DNA of 52,463 bases from Anaeromyxobacter terrae (GCF_022690685.1 NZ_JALCYY010000040.1:1-52463); one strand, 5' to 3'. Positions 8,798 to 17,996 are shown, counted from the first letter of the stretch. Numbers and translations are program-made. Notes: generated by a model not told the origin, from the sequence alone.

Positions 8798-8822
8798 CAG
8801 AGCCGAGCTGAGCTGAACGAGA

Positions 8823-8859
8823 AGGCCCGGTCGCGAGAGCGGCCGGGCCTCTTGCTTTT
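8823..8859 (+). terminator. intrinsic terminator after cytochrome gene
   Basis: 12-bp stem (AGGCCCGGTCGC / GCGGCCGGGCCT, one G-T pair) closed by a GAGA tetraloop and followed by the T-rich CTTGCTTTT. It lies 26 bases after the cytochrome stop. This is the only textbook Rho-independent terminator seen in the window. Confidence 0.9.
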
Positions 8860-8899
8860 CGGGGGAGCGTCTCGACGCGTGGAGCGCGAGCCGTCGGGG

Positions 8900-10327
8900 T
8901 CAGCGCTTCCCGAGCTTCTCGAGCAGCTTCCCCCAGATCCCGCCGAACGCGCCGTTCGACATGGCGACGACGGCGTCGCCCGCGCGGGCGGCCGCGGCGA
9001 TCGCCGGGACCATCTCGTCGACCGTCGCGAAGGCGCGGGCGGGCTTGCCGGCGGCGGAGAGGTCGCGGACGAGGGCGTCCACGTCGAGCCGCTCGCTCTC
9101 CGGCACGCGGTCCGTGGGCGCGGGCCGGAGCAGGAACACCTCCGCGGCGTCCGCCCAGGTCTCCTTCGCGGCGTACTCGCGCTGGTGCAGGTTCCGCCGG
9201 CTCGTGTTGGAGCGCGGCTCGAACGCGGCGAGGAGGCGCGCGCCGGGATAGGCCCCGCGGATCGCCGCGAGCGTCTTCTGCACGGCCCGGGGGTGGTGGG
9301 CGAAGTCGTCGATCACCGTGACGCCGCCCGCCTTGCCGCGCACCTCCTGGCGGCGCTTCACGCCGTGGAAGGCGCCGAGGCCCGAGGCGATCTCCGCCGG
9401 GGAGAGCCCGAGCGCGGTGGCCGCCGCGGCGACGCCGAGCGCGTTCTCGACGTTGTGGGCGCCGCCCACCGGGAGGAGCACCTCGGCGAGCGGGTCGCCC
9501 TTGCGCACGAGCGTGAAGCGGGCGCCGTCGGGCGAGAGCGCGAGGCCGCGCGCCTCCCAGTCCGCCCCAGGGCGATCGACCGAGTAGGTCTCGACGCGGC
9601 AGCGCGCGCCGCGCGCGATGCGCAGCACGCTCTCGTAGCTCGCGCAGGCGGCGAGGAACCCGTCCTGGGGGACGATCTCCACGAACCGCTCGAACGCGCT
9701 CTCGTAGTGCGCCTCGTCGCGATAGATGTCGGCGTGGTCGAGCTCGCAGCTCGTGAAGATCGCGGTGCGCGGGCGGTAGTGGAGGAACTTGGGCCCCTTG
9801 TCGAAGTAGGCCGTGTCGTACTCGTCCCCCTCGACCGCGAAGTGCGGGCCCGCGCCGAGCCGGTAGTTCGAGTCGAAGTCGCGCGTCACCCCGCCCACGA
9901 GGAACGAGGGGTCGCGACCGGCGTGGTGCAGGAGGAAGCCCATCATCGCCGAGGTGGTCGTCTTCCCGTGCGTCCCCACCACCACGACGCCGTGCCGCGG
10001 ACCGATGAACGCCTCGCCGAGCGCCTGCGGGAACGAGACGTGCGCGAGGCCACGCTCGCGCATCGCCGCCGCCTCGGGGTTCACGCTGCGGACGACGTTG
10101 CCGACCACGACGAGATCCGGCCGGGCGCGCTCGAGGTTCTCGGCGCGGTAGGGCGTCATCACCTCGATGCCCCAGCGCTCGAGCTGGGTGGACATGGGCG
10201 GGTAGACGTTCTCGTCCGAGCCCGTCACCGCGTAGCCCGCCGCCTTGAGCATCCCGGCGAACGAGCCCATGCCGGTGCCCGCCACGCCGATGAGGTGGAT
10301 GCGCTTCACCTGGGACCAGTCGATCAC
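8900..10327 (-). CDS. mpl: UDP-MurNAc:L-Ala-gamma-D-Glu-meso-DAP ligase (Mpl)
   Basis: 475 residues, the usual length for Mpl. It attaches recycled murein tripeptide to UDP-MurNAc in the cytoplasm using ATP. An N-terminal Rossmann-like Mur domain begins IHLIGVAGTGMGSFAGMLK. The ATP-binding P-loop GTHGKTTT is at residues 118-125. The segments DEYDTAYFDKGPKF and FTSCELDHADIY are characteristic of Mpl rather than MurC. The Mur C-terminal domain has DDFAHHPRAV and FEPRSNTSR. It is the third gene on the minus strand after ldcA and a serine hydrolase, with 72 bases to the latter, forming a murein-recycling group. Confidence 0.93.
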   Translation of the reverse strand: MIDWSQVKRIHLIGVAGTGMGSFAGMLKAAGYAVTGSDENVYPPMSTQLERWGIEVMTPYRAENLERARPDLVVVGNVVRSVNPEAAAMRERGLAHVSFPQALGEAFIGPRHGVVVVGTHGKTTTSAMMGFLLHHAGRDPSFLVGGVTRDFDSNYRLGAGPHFAVEGDEYDTAYFDKGPKFLHYRPRTAIFTSCELDHADIYRDEAHYESAFERFVEIVPQDGFLAACASYESVLRIARGARCRVETYSVDRPGADWEARGLALSPDGARFTLVRKGDPLAEVLLPVGGAHNVENALGVAAAATALGLSPAEIASGLGAFHGVKRRQEVRGKAGGVTVIDDFAHHPRAVQKTLAAIRGAYPGARLLAAFEPRSNTSRRNLHQREYAAKETWADAAEVFLLRPAPTDRVPESERLDVDALVRDLSAAGKPARAFATVDEMVPAIAAAARAGDAVVAMSNGAFGGIWGKLLEKLGKR

Positions 10328-10399
10328 GCGGAGGGCTCCTGAAGTGGGACGAGGGCGGGCGACGAGTGTGACGGGGGCGAACGCGACGAGCGTGAGGAC

Positions 10400-11584
10400 C
10401 TACCCGATCCCCAGCCCCTCCGCCACCGCGTCATGGAACCGGCGGCGCAGCTCGCGGATTCGCGGCTTGTCCGACTTTCCGGTGGGGTGGACGTGGTTCG
10501 TGAGCAGCGCGCAGACCACCCCCGCGTCCAGATCGATCCACAGCGAGCAGCCGGTGTAGCCGAGGTGGCCGATGGCGCCGCGGGGGCCGCGCCCGAGGCG
10601 GCTGCCGATGGCCGGCTCCGCACCGCTCGGCGTGTCCCAGCCGAGGGCGCGCCCGCTGCCGGGCGTCGCGGTGTCGCGGCGGGCGAACTCCGCGGCGGCG
10701 TCGGACGGGATGGGGCCGCGGCCGCCCGAGAGCGCATCGAGCCAGGCCTGGCCGAACGCGGCGACGTCCGACGCGGTGGAGAAGAGGCCCGCGTGCCCAC
10801 CCACCCCGCCCATCGCCCAGGCGTTGTCGTCGTTCACGGCCCCGCACAGCACCTCGCGCCGAGGCGCGCTCCGGCCGGTGGGGACGAAGGTCCGGCCGTC
10901 GGCGCGGGCGCGCGCGCGGGCAGGGTCGGCGCCGTCGAGGAAGCCCGTCGACGCGAGGCCCAGCGGCCCGAACACGCGCCGCTCGGCGAGCCCGGCGAGC
11001 GACGCCCCGGCGAGCGCCTCGACGGCGAGGCCGAGCGCGATGAAGCCGGGATCGCAGTAGGCGGCCCGCGCGCCGGGCGGCGCCTCGAGCGGCTCGGCGA
11101 GGACGAGCTCCCGCACGATCGCGCGGCCCCGGATCGCGGCGGCGGCGAGGGAAGGCGGCGGAGGCCGCTCGCCGGGGGGCAGGAACGCCTGCCCGGCGAC
11201 CGGATCGCGCGCGGCGCTCTCGAAGTAGGGCCGCCACTCCGGGAGCCCGCTCGCGTGCGCGAGCAGGTGGCGCGCGCTGACCGCGCCCTTGCCGCCCGCC
11301 TCGAACCCGGGGAGCGTCTCCGCGACCGGCGCGTCGAGCCTGAGCGCGCCCGCCTGGGCGAGCTGCGCCGCGAGCGTGGTCGTCGCCATCACCTTGGTGA
11401 GCGAGGCGACGTCGAAGAGATCGTCGCGGCGGAGGGCGCGGGGCCCGGGCGCGTCGAGCGCGCCGTGGCAGCTCGCGTGGACCCGCCGGCCGCGGGCGAA
11501 CACCTCGGCCGAAAGCGCGCCGGCGACGCCGTCGCGGAGGCCGGCCTGGAGCACGGCCACGACGGGCGGGAGCACCGGGGTCAC
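10400..11584 (-). CDS. beta-lactamase-fold serine hydrolase
   Basis: 394 residues from GTG 11584. That GTG overlaps the stop of ldcA by four bases (GTGA), which fixes the start. The class C beta-lactamase/DD-peptidase fold is shown by the active-site SxxK (SLTK, Ser61 and Lys64), an AYCDPGF motif in the place of Tyr-x-Asn, and GHLGYTG near the C-terminus in the place of the K/H-T/S-G box. No signal peptide is visible, so it is probably cytoplasmic. Position between L,D-carboxypeptidase and Mpl suggests it trims or deacylates recycled muropeptides, but the family also includes esterases and true beta-lactamases; substrate unproven. Confidence 0.8.
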   Translation of the reverse strand: MTPVLPPVVAVLQAGLRDGVAGALSAEVFARGRRVHASCHGALDAPGPRALRRDDLFDVASLTKVMATTTLAAQLAQAGALRLDAPVAETLPGFEAGGKGAVSARHLLAHASGLPEWRPYFESAARDPVAGQAFLPPGERPPPPSLAAAAIRGRAIVRELVLAEPLEAPPGARAAYCDPGFIALGLAVEALAGASLAGLAERRVFGPLGLASTGFLDGADPARARARADGRTFVPTGRSAPRREVLCGAVNDDNAWAMGGVGGHAGLFSTASDVAAFGQAWLDALSGGRGPIPSDAAAEFARRDTATPGSGRALGWDTPSGAEPAIGSRLGRGPRGAIGHLGYTGCSLWIDLDAGVVCALLTNHVHPTGKSDKPRIRELRRRFHDAVAEGLGIG

Positions 11585-12537
11585 GCGACGCCCCCCTCCC
11601 CGCCCGTCCAGCCGTCGAACTCGAGCCGCGGCGCACCGCCCTCGCCTGGCGCCGGGGCGATGAGCGTCGCCCGCGCCCCGAGCGGGAGCGCGAAGTTCGC
11701 GTCTTCGTGCCCGGCGGAGAGGCCCTCGATCGCGGGGACGCCGAGCGCGAGGATCGCCTCCCGGACGACGTCCGCGCCGTGCGCGTTCTGGTCGTCGCAG
11801 CCGGTGAGCTGGCCCACCGCGATGCCGGCGACGCCACGGAACGCGCCGGCGAGGGCGAGGTGCGTGAGGTAGCGGTCGAGCCGGTAGGGCTTCTCGGCGA
11901 CGTCCTCGAGGAAGAGGATCGCGCCCTCGAGGCGCGGCGCGTAGGGCGTGCCGGCGAGGTGCGAGAGCAGCGTGAGCGAGCCGCCGAGGAGCGGGCCGGA
12001 GGCGCGCCCGGGCCGCACGCTGGCGCACCCGGCGAGACCCGCGCCCGGCGCGGGCGGGGCGCCGCCCGCGGGCGGCGCGCTCCGCCGGAGCAGCGCCTCG
12101 AGGTGGACGAGCGCCTCCTCGGGGAGCCGCGCGAGCTGGGTCACTCCCGGCCCGTGCACGGTCGCGAGCCCGGCGCGGTTCAGGAGCGCGTGCAGCGCGG
12201 TGACGTCGGAGAAGCCGACGAGGAGCTTCGGATGGGCGAGGAGCGGCGCCGGATCGATCGCCGGGAGGAGGCGCATCGCCCCGTACCCGCCGCGCGCGCA
12301 AATGATCGCCCGCGCCTCCGGATCGGCCACCGCCTCGCGCCACTCGTCCGCGCGGCGGGCGTCGTCGCCGGCGAGGTAGCGCCAGCGGGCCGCGACGTCG
12401 GCGCGCATGCGCGGCCGGAGCCCGAGCCGCGCGGAGAGCACCGTGAGCCCGCGCTCGAACGGCTCCGGGTCGAACGAGCTCGAGGGGGCGATGACGCGGA
12501 CGACGTCTCCGGGACGCAGCGCGGGCGGGAGGATCAC
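11581..12537 (-). CDS. ldcA: muramoyltetrapeptide L,D-carboxypeptidase (LdcA)
   Basis: 318 residues from GTG 12537, chosen because the family's N-terminal LRPGDVVRVIAPSS begins just after it. Family S66: catalytic Ser110 in GFSDVTALH, Glu211 in FLEDV and His277 in SAGHEDAN are all present, and ARGGYGAMRLLP is conserved. It removes the terminal D-Ala from recycled murein tetrapeptide, giving the tripeptide that Mpl ligates. First gene of the minus-strand operon; its stop overlaps the serine hydrolase start. A Pro/Gly/Ala-rich insert (about residues 153-172) sits in a loop before the Glu. Confidence 0.9.
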   Translation of the reverse strand: MILPPALRPGDVVRVIAPSSSFDPEPFERGLTVLSARLGLRPRMRADVAARWRYLAGDDARRADEWREAVADPEARAIICARGGYGAMRLLPAIDPAPLLAHPKLLVGFSDVTALHALLNRAGLATVHGPGVTQLARLPEEALVHLEALLRRSAPPAGGAPPAPGAGLAGCASVRPGRASGPLLGGSLTLLSHLAGTPYAPRLEGAILFLEDVAEKPYRLDRYLTHLALAGAFRGVAGIAVGQLTGCDDQNAHGADVVREAILALGVPAIEGLSAGHEDANFALPLGARATLIAPAPGEGGAPRLEFDGWTGGEGGVA

Positions 12538-12760
12538 GGCGAGCGGGAGGATAACCGCGTGCGGGGGTCCGGTCGAGGAGCCGCGCCGCACCGCGTCACG
12601 AGTGATCGCCTCGCCCGACGGGCAGGGCGACGATCGCCGCCCCACTCGGGACCGGCTTTCGCTACGCTGCTCTGAGAATCTGTTTCGGCTACACCCACGG
12701 ATATCCCCGCTCTTCAGCGGTCCGCCGCGGGCCGGCGCCCGGGAGCAAAGGAGTCGCGTC

Positions 12761-14656
12761 ATGAAGAACCCGCAGGAGCTCGAGGGCGAGGTCTTCCCCC
12801 CTTCCGCCGAGGTCGTCGCCCAGGCCCGCGTGAAGGACTGGGAAACGCTCGCGCGCCGCGCCGAAGACGATCTCGAGGGCTTCTGGGGGGCCGAGGCCGA
12901 GGAGCTCGAGTGGTACCGCAAGTGGGACAAGGTCCTCGACCAGTCCGAGAAGCCCTTCTTCAAGTGGTTCAAGGGCGCCCAGACGAACATCGTCCACAAC
13001 TGCCTCGACCGCCACCAGCGCACCTGGCGGAAGAACAAGCTCTCGCTCGTGTGGGTCGGCGAGAAGGGCGAGGTCCGCACCTACTCGTACTTCGCCCTGA
13101 ACCGCGACGTCTCGAAGTTCGCGAACGTCCTCAAGGCGATGGGGGTGAAGAAGGGCGATCGCGTCACGATCTACATGCCGCGCATCCCCGAGATCGTCAT
13201 CGCGATGCTGGCGACCGCGAAGATCGGGGCGATCCACTCGGTCGTCTACGGCGGGTTCTCCGTCGACGCGCTGCAGGGGCGCATCGAGGACTCCGAGTCG
13301 AAGGTCGTCCTGACCGCCGACGGCGGCTTCATGAACGGCAAGGTCGTCGAGCTCAAGAAGATCGTCGACGACGCGGTCCGGCGCTGCCCGACCGTCGAGA
13401 CGGTGATCGTCGTGCAGCGCACCGGGCACGAGGTGCGGATGGAGCCGGGGCGCGACTACTGGTACCACGAGCTCATGAAGCTCCCCCTCGCCACGGGCAA
13501 CTGCCCGACCGAGGTGATGGAGTCGTCCGACCCGCTCTACGTGCTCTACACGTCCGGCACGACCGGCAAGCCCAAGGGGCTCATCCACGGGCACGGCGGC
13601 TACATGGTCGGGATCTACTCGACGCTCAAGTACGTCTTCGACGTGAAGGACGAGGACCGCTACTGGTGCGCCGCGGATCCGGGCTGGGTCACCGGACACA
13701 GCTACATCGTGTACGGGCCGCTGCTCATGGGCGCGACGACGTTCATCTACGAGGGCGCCCCGACCTATCCGTACCCGAACCGCTGGTGGTCGCTCGTCGA
13801 GAAGTACGGCATCACGATCCTCTACACCGCGCCGACGGCGATCCGCGGCCTCATGCGCTTCGGCGAGTCGTGGCCGAACCGCCACGACCTCTCGACGCTG
13901 CGGATCCTCGGCTCGGTCGGCGAGCCGATCAACCCCGAGGCGTGGAAGTGGTACCACCGCGTCATCGGGAAGGGCCGCTGCCCGATCATGGACACCTGGT
14001 GGCAGACCGAGACCGGGATGTTCCAGATCACCCCGATCCCGACGCTCCCGCTCAAGCCCGGGTCCGCGGCGAAGCCGTTCTTCGGGCAGGTGGCGTCGAT
14101 CCTCGACGAGCAGGGCAAGGCCGTCCCCGACGGCGAGGAGGGCTACCTCGTCCTCGAGAAGCCGTGGCCGGCGATGGCGATGACCATCTACCGGGACCCG
14201 GAGCGGTTCGTGCGCACGTACTGGGGCAAGTACCCCGGCAAGTACATGGCGGGCGACTCCGCCAAGCGCGATCGCGACGGGTACTTCTGGGTGATCGGGC
14301 GGACCGACGACGTGATCAAGGTGTCGGGCTACCGGCTCGGCACCGCGGAGATCGAGAGCGCCCTCGTCGCCCACCCGGCCATCGCGGAGGCGGCCGTGAT
14401 CGGCCTGCCCCACGAGGTGAAGGGACAGGCGATCCACTGCTACTGCCTGCTCCGCCAGGGCTTCAAGCCGAGCCCCGAGCTCGAGGACGAGGTGAAGAAC
14501 CACGTCGCCCAGCACCTCGGCCCCATCGTCCGGCCCGAGAAGGTGACCTTCGTCGACGCGCTGCCGAAGACCCGCTCCGGCAAGATCATGCGCCGCGTGC
14601 TGAAGGCCCGCGCGCAGGGCCTCCCGGAGGGCGACGTGTCGACCCTGGAGGAGTGA
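12761..14656 (+). CDS. acs: acetyl-CoA synthetase (AMP-forming)
   Basis: 631 residues. ATG 12761 lies 7 bases after a strong AAAGGAG; the frame extends further upstream but without homologous sequence. It activates acetate to acetyl-CoA through acetyl-AMP. Motifs: adenylation P-loop YTSGTTGKPKG (263-273), the pocket and core motif DTWWQTETG (411-419) whose Trp limits the substrate to acetate, GRTDDVIKVSGYRLGTAEIE at the hinge, and the catalytic Lys608 in RSGKIMRR, the lysine acetylated by Pat-type regulators in other bacteria. Two genes follow closely (PerM-like, FKBP). Propionyl-CoA synthetase is less likely. Confidence 0.93.
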   Translation: MKNPQELEGEVFPPSAEVVAQARVKDWETLARRAEDDLEGFWGAEAEELEWYRKWDKVLDQSEKPFFKWFKGAQTNIVHNCLDRHQRTWRKNKLSLVWVGEKGEVRTYSYFALNRDVSKFANVLKAMGVKKGDRVTIYMPRIPEIVIAMLATAKIGAIHSVVYGGFSVDALQGRIEDSESKVVLTADGGFMNGKVVELKKIVDDAVRRCPTVETVIVVQRTGHEVRMEPGRDYWYHELMKLPLATGNCPTEVMESSDPLYVLYTSGTTGKPKGLIHGHGGYMVGIYSTLKYVFDVKDEDRYWCAADPGWVTGHSYIVYGPLLMGATTFIYEGAPTYPYPNRWWSLVEKYGITILYTAPTAIRGLMRFGESWPNRHDLSTLRILGSVGEPINPEAWKWYHRVIGKGRCPIMDTWWQTETGMFQITPIPTLPLKPGSAAKPFFGQVASILDEQGKAVPDGEEGYLVLEKPWPAMAMTIYRDPERFVRTYWGKYPGKYMAGDSAKRDRDGYFWVIGRTDDVIKVSGYRLGTAEIESALVAHPAIAEAAVIGLPHEVKGQAIHCYCLLRQGFKPSPELEDEVKNHVAQHLGPIVRPEKVTFVDALPKTRSGKIMRRVLKARAQGLPEGDVSTLEE

Positions 14657-14684
14657 GGACTTTCGGGCGGCGCCCGGCTGGACG

Positions 14685-15941
14685 ATGGGGGATACTCGCG
14701 CGCCGATGGCGTACCGCGCACCGCTCTGGAAGAGACCTCGCGCGCAGCTCTTCGCGCTCACCGCGGTGGTCTGGGCGCTCGTCCTCGCGATCTTCGTGAT
14801 CGCCTGGCCGGTGCTGCTGCCCTTCGTGCTCGCGGCGCTCGCGGCCTACGTGCTCGATCCGCTCATCTCGCGGCTCGCGCGGACGCGCGTCGCCGGGCGC
14901 GCCGTCCCGCGCTGGGCCGCGGTGCTCGTCGTGTACGTCGCGCTCGGCGCGCTCGCGTACCTCGCCGGCGTCTCGATCCTGCCGCAGATCTACCGCGAGG
15001 CGGTCCGCGGCCTCGTCGAGCTGCGCGACTTCCTCGCCGGCATCACGCCCGAGAAGATCCAGGGCTGGGTGCGCGGGATGGACGCGTTCCTCGAGCGCTA
15101 CGGCATCCCCGTCGACCTGCTGCCCTACGAGGGGCCTCGCCAGGGCGGGGCGCGCTTCTCCGTGGACCTCGCGGCGGGGATCGCGGACGCGCTGCACGAC
15201 GCGAGCGAGGGGATGCGGGGCCGCGTCGGCGACGTGGTCACGTTCTCGCGCGTGCTCCTCGCCGGAACGATCCAGACGCTGTTCTTCTGCATCCTGCTCT
15301 TCATGCTCACCGCGTTCATCTCGATGGACGCGCCGCGCATCGTGCGGTTCTTCGAGTCCCTCGTCCCGGCCAACCTGCGCGACGACTTCCGGCGCCTCCT
15401 GCGCGGCATCGACTCGGGGCTGTCCGGCGTCGTGCGCGGCCAGCTCACGATCATGCTCGTGAACGGCGTGCTCACGCTCGTCGGCCTCCTCCTCATCCCG
15501 GTGCCGTTCGCGTTCGCGCTCGGCGCGCTCGCGACCGTCCTCTACGTCGTCCCGATCTTCGGCACGATCCTCTCCTCGGTCCCGATCGTGCTGCTCGCCC
15601 TCACCGCCGGGGGCCTCTCGAAGGCCGCCCTGGCGCTCGGGTGGATCCTCGTCATCCACGCGCTCGAGGCGTACGTCCTGAACCCCAAGATCATGGGGGA
15701 CGCCTCGAAGATCCACCCCGTGCTCATCGTCCTCGCGCTCGTCATTGGCGAGCGCACCTGGGGGCTCGTCGGCGCGCTGCTCGCGGTTCCGGTGGCGAGC
15801 GTCGTGGTCGCGATCTTCAGGTTCCTGCACCGCAAGCTGGCGGAGCTCGACGCTCGCGCCGCCGAGGCTCGAGCGGTGCCCGCAGCGACCCCGCAGGACG
15901 CGGCGCTCGAAGCGCCGCGCACGAAAGGAAGCTCCACATGA
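14685..15941 (+). CDS. AI-2E/PerM family membrane transporter
   Basis: 418 residues from ATG 14685; an ATG at 14706 is an alternative. Inner-membrane protein with about eight hydrophobic segments. It has the family pattern: two N-terminal helices (LFALTAVVWALVLAIFVIAW, LPFVLAALAAYVLDPLISRL), a soluble middle (about 95-190), and a C-terminal block with TVLYVVPIFGTILSS, YVLNPKIMGD and LVIGERTWGLVGALLAVPVA. These are hallmarks of the UPF0118/PerM family. Members have been linked to AI-2 export, Na+/H+ exchange or permease roles; substrate not predictable here. It lies 28 bases after acs, and its stop overlaps the FKBP start (ATGA). A charged Ala-rich tail ends the protein. Confidence 0.85.
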   Translation: MGDTRAPMAYRAPLWKRPRAQLFALTAVVWALVLAIFVIAWPVLLPFVLAALAAYVLDPLISRLARTRVAGRAVPRWAAVLVVYVALGALAYLAGVSILPQIYREAVRGLVELRDFLAGITPEKIQGWVRGMDAFLERYGIPVDLLPYEGPRQGGARFSVDLAAGIADALHDASEGMRGRVGDVVTFSRVLLAGTIQTLFFCILLFMLTAFISMDAPRIVRFFESLVPANLRDDFRRLLRGIDSGLSGVVRGQLTIMLVNGVLTLVGLLLIPVPFAFALGALATVLYVVPIFGTILSSVPIVLLALTAGGLSKAALALGWILVIHALEAYVLNPKIMGDASKIHPVLIVLALVIGERTWGLVGALLAVPVASVVVAIFRFLHRKLAELDARAAEARAVPAATPQDAALEAPRTKGSST

Positions 15942-16675
15942 GAAAGTCACTCGCCCTGCTCGCCGCGCTCACGCTCGGGACCTCCGCGCACGCTCAGGGG
16001 GGCAAGGCCCCCGAGAAGAAGCCCGCGCCCGCGCCGGCCGCCGCCGCCGCCGAGAAGAAGGAGAGCCCGGCGGACACCGAGAAGACGCTCTACTCCGTCG
16101 GCCTCGCGGTCGCGAACAGCCTGCAGGTGTTCGCGCTCACCCCCGCCGAGCTCGAGATCGTCATGAAGGGCATCCGCGACGGCGCCACGGGCAAGGCGAA
16201 GACGGACCTCGATCCCAAGACGGGCCAGGCGGTGAACGACTTCGCGCGCTCGCGCATGGAGAAGGCGAACGCGGTCGCGTCCGCCAAGGAGAAGGAGACC
16301 GGCCCGGCGTACCTCGCCAAGGCTGCCGGCGAGAAGGGCGCCGTCAAGACCGCGTCCGGCGCCGTCGTCATCCCGATCAAGGAGGGCACCGGGGCGAGCC
16401 CGACTGCGGCGGACAAGGTGAAGGTCCACTACACGGGCACCCTCGTGAACGGGAAGGTGTTCGACAGCTCCGTGCAGCGCGGCCAGCCGGCGGAGTTCCC
16501 GCTCGGCGGCGTCATCAAGTGCTGGACGGAGGGGCTCCAGAAGATGAAGGTCGGCGGCAAGGCCAAGCTCGTGTGCCCGTCGGACATCGCCTACGGGGCC
16601 CAGGGCCGGCCGCCCGTCATCCCGGGCAACGCGGTCCTCACGTTCGAGATCGAGCTCCTGGAGATTGTGAAGTAA
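15938..16675 (+). CDS. FKBP-type peptidyl-prolyl isomerase, exported
   Basis: 245 residues. ATG 15938 overlaps the previous stop and follows AAAGGAA. Sec signal peptide about 1-20 (SLALLAALTLGTSAHAQ), a Lys/Ala/Pro-rich linker, an FKBP N-terminal dimerisation-type helical region about 45-135 (YSVGLAVANSLQ), and a C-terminal FKBP domain with VKVHYTGTLVNGKVFDSS, GVIKCWTEGLQKMKVG and IPGNAVLTFEIELLEI. It catalyses cis-trans Pro isomerisation in the periplasm, like FkpA or Mip. It ends the acs-perM-fkp run; a functional link with acs is not evident. Confidence 0.92.
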   Translation: MRKSLALLAALTLGTSAHAQGGKAPEKKPAPAPAAAAAEKKESPADTEKTLYSVGLAVANSLQVFALTPAELEIVMKGIRDGATGKAKTDLDPKTGQAVNDFARSRMEKANAVASAKEKETGPAYLAKAAGEKGAVKTASGAVVIPIKEGTGASPTAADKVKVHYTGTLVNGKVFDSSVQRGQPAEFPLGGVIKCWTEGLQKMKVGGKAKLVCPSDIAYGAQGRPPVIPGNAVLTFEIELLEIVK

Positions 16676-16808
16676 GCGCGCGGCCCCGGCCCCGTCGACG
16701 GCTCCCGCCGGCGGGGCGGCCTGCCTCCGAAGGACCCCACCCGGGCCTCCGCTGCCTCGTGGGTCGCCCCGCTCCGCGGCTCCCATTCGGCGTTACGGTT
16801 CGTTCGCC

Positions 16809-17450
16809 ATGGCCGACGAACTCATCCTCTACGGCAGCGACGGCTGGACGAGCCCCTACGTCTTCTCCGCGTTCGTCACCCTCCAGGAAAAGGGGGTGCC
16901 GTTCCGGATGGAGCTCCTCTCGCTGGAACGCCGGGAGCACCTGCGCCCGGAGTACGCCGACGCGTCGCTCACCGGGCGCGTCCCGGCGCTGCGCCACGGG
17001 GACTTCTGGCTCGCCGAGTCCTCGGCGATCGACGAGTACGTGGACGAGGCGTTCGGCCCGCCGCACCCACGCCTCTACCCCGCCGACGTCCGCGCCCGCG
17101 CGCGCGTCCGCATGATCCAGGCGTTCGTCCGGAGCGACCTCGGAGCCCTCCGCGTGGAGCGGCCCACCTCGACCTTCTTCTCGGGCGAGCCCGCGAAGCC
17201 CTTCACGGCGACCGGGCGCGCCGACGCCGAGCGGCTCGTCCGCATCGCCGACCGCGTGCTGCCCGCCGGGGCGTCGTTCCTCACCGGCGCGTTCACGCCC
17301 GCGGACGCCGACCTCGCGCTCATGCTCCAGCGCCTGGCCGCGAACCACGACCCCTGCCCCGAGCGGCTCGCCGACTACGCGCGAGCCATCTTCGCCCGCC
17401 CCTCCGTCCGCGAGTGGCTCGGGCACACGCGCTGGAAGGACAGGGCCTGA
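16809..17450 (+). CDS. yfcF: glutathione S-transferase, YfcF-like
   Basis: 213 residues, equal to the usual YfcF length. The N-terminal thioredoxin fold has SPYVFSAFVTLQEKGVPF and RVPALRHGDFWLAESSAIDEY (the ESSAI glutathione-contact motif). The helical C-terminal domain has RARVRMIQAFVRSDLGALR and PADADLALMLQRLA, closely following the E. coli YfcF pattern as remembered. It transfers glutathione to, or reduces, peroxides and electrophiles in the cytoplasm. The start ATG lies 9 bases after a -10-like TACGGT, so the leader is short. The neighbour is a flavin-binding stress protein. Confidence 0.85.
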   Translation: MADELILYGSDGWTSPYVFSAFVTLQEKGVPFRMELLSLERREHLRPEYADASLTGRVPALRHGDFWLAESSAIDEYVDEAFGPPHPRLYPADVRARARVRMIQAFVRSDLGALRVERPTSTFFSGEPAKPFTATGRADAERLVRIADRVLPAGASFLTGAFTPADADLALMLQRLAANHDPCPERLADYARAIFARPSVREWLGHTRWKDRA

Positions 17451-17462
17451 CCGGCCCCAACC

Positions 17463-17482
17463 GGCGCGCGTCCGCGCGCGCC
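17463..17482 (+). terminator. GC hairpin after GST gene
   Basis: 8-bp perfect stem GGCGCGCG / CGCGCGCC with a TCCG tetraloop, 12 bases after the GST stop, without a T-tract. It may mark the transcript end or a 3' stabilising structure. Confidence 0.35.
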
Positions 17483-17502
17483 CCCGGATCCATGATTCGA
17501 AC

Positions 17503-17946
17503 ATGGCCGCCGACGATCCCCACGGGTACGCCAAGCTCCTCTCCGGCTACCGGACCGCGATCCTGACGACGCGCGGCGCGGAGGACGGCCACCTCCACGC
17601 CCGCCCGATGGCGATGCGCCAGCAGGTCCGCGGCGAGGAGATCTGGTTCGCGACCTCGCTCGCCTCGAGCAAGTGCAAGGACCTCGAGGCCGATCCCCGC
17701 TGCGCGCTCGTCTTCTTCGACGCCGCCGACGGGACGACGGTCTCCGTGTCCGGCCGCGGCGAGGTGCTGAAGGACAAGAAGCTCGCGCAGGAGCTGTGGG
17801 ATCCGTCGTGGGTGCGCTGGTTCCCCGAGGGCCCGGAGCAGCGCGAGCTCGCGCTCCTGCGCGTCATCCCCGAGCACGTCGAGCGGTGCGACGGCCGGAC
17901 CGGGAAGCTCGAGGTGCTGTTCAGCGCAGCCCGGCGGCGGGGCTGA
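17503..17946 (+). CDS. pyridoxamine 5'-phosphate oxidase-like flavin-binding protein
   Basis: 147 residues. Split-barrel fold of the general stress protein 26 type: opening ILTTRGAEDGHLHARPMAM, then EIWFATSLASSKCKDLEADPRCALVFFD, then VSVSGRGEVLKDKKLAQELW and a C-terminal strand. These are FMN- or F420-binding positions in the family. It probably binds a flavin in the cytoplasm and acts in stress response. It is too short and too diverged to be the vitamin B6 enzyme PdxH itself. Single gene, with a 0.9 kb low-coding stretch after it. Confidence 0.85.
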   Translation: MAADDPHGYAKLLSGYRTAILTTRGAEDGHLHARPMAMRQQVRGEEIWFATSLASSKCKDLEADPRCALVFFDAADGTTVSVSGRGEVLKDKKLAQELWDPSWVRWFPEGPEQRELALLRVIPEHVERCDGRTGKLEVLFSAARRRG

Positions 17947-17996
17947 AGCTGTCGGGGCTCCACTCATCACATTTCAGGGCCGACCGCCCGGAGGGC

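Noticed and set aside
11585-12343. Long N-terminal extension of the serine hydrolase
   Set aside because: That part is a shadow of ldcA in another frame (Arg-rich, no motif). The GTGA overlap gives a better start at 11584.
12538-13080. Longer LdcA starting inside acs
   Set aside because: The extension is antisense to the start of acs and lacks family similarity; the conserved N-terminus begins at GTG 12537.
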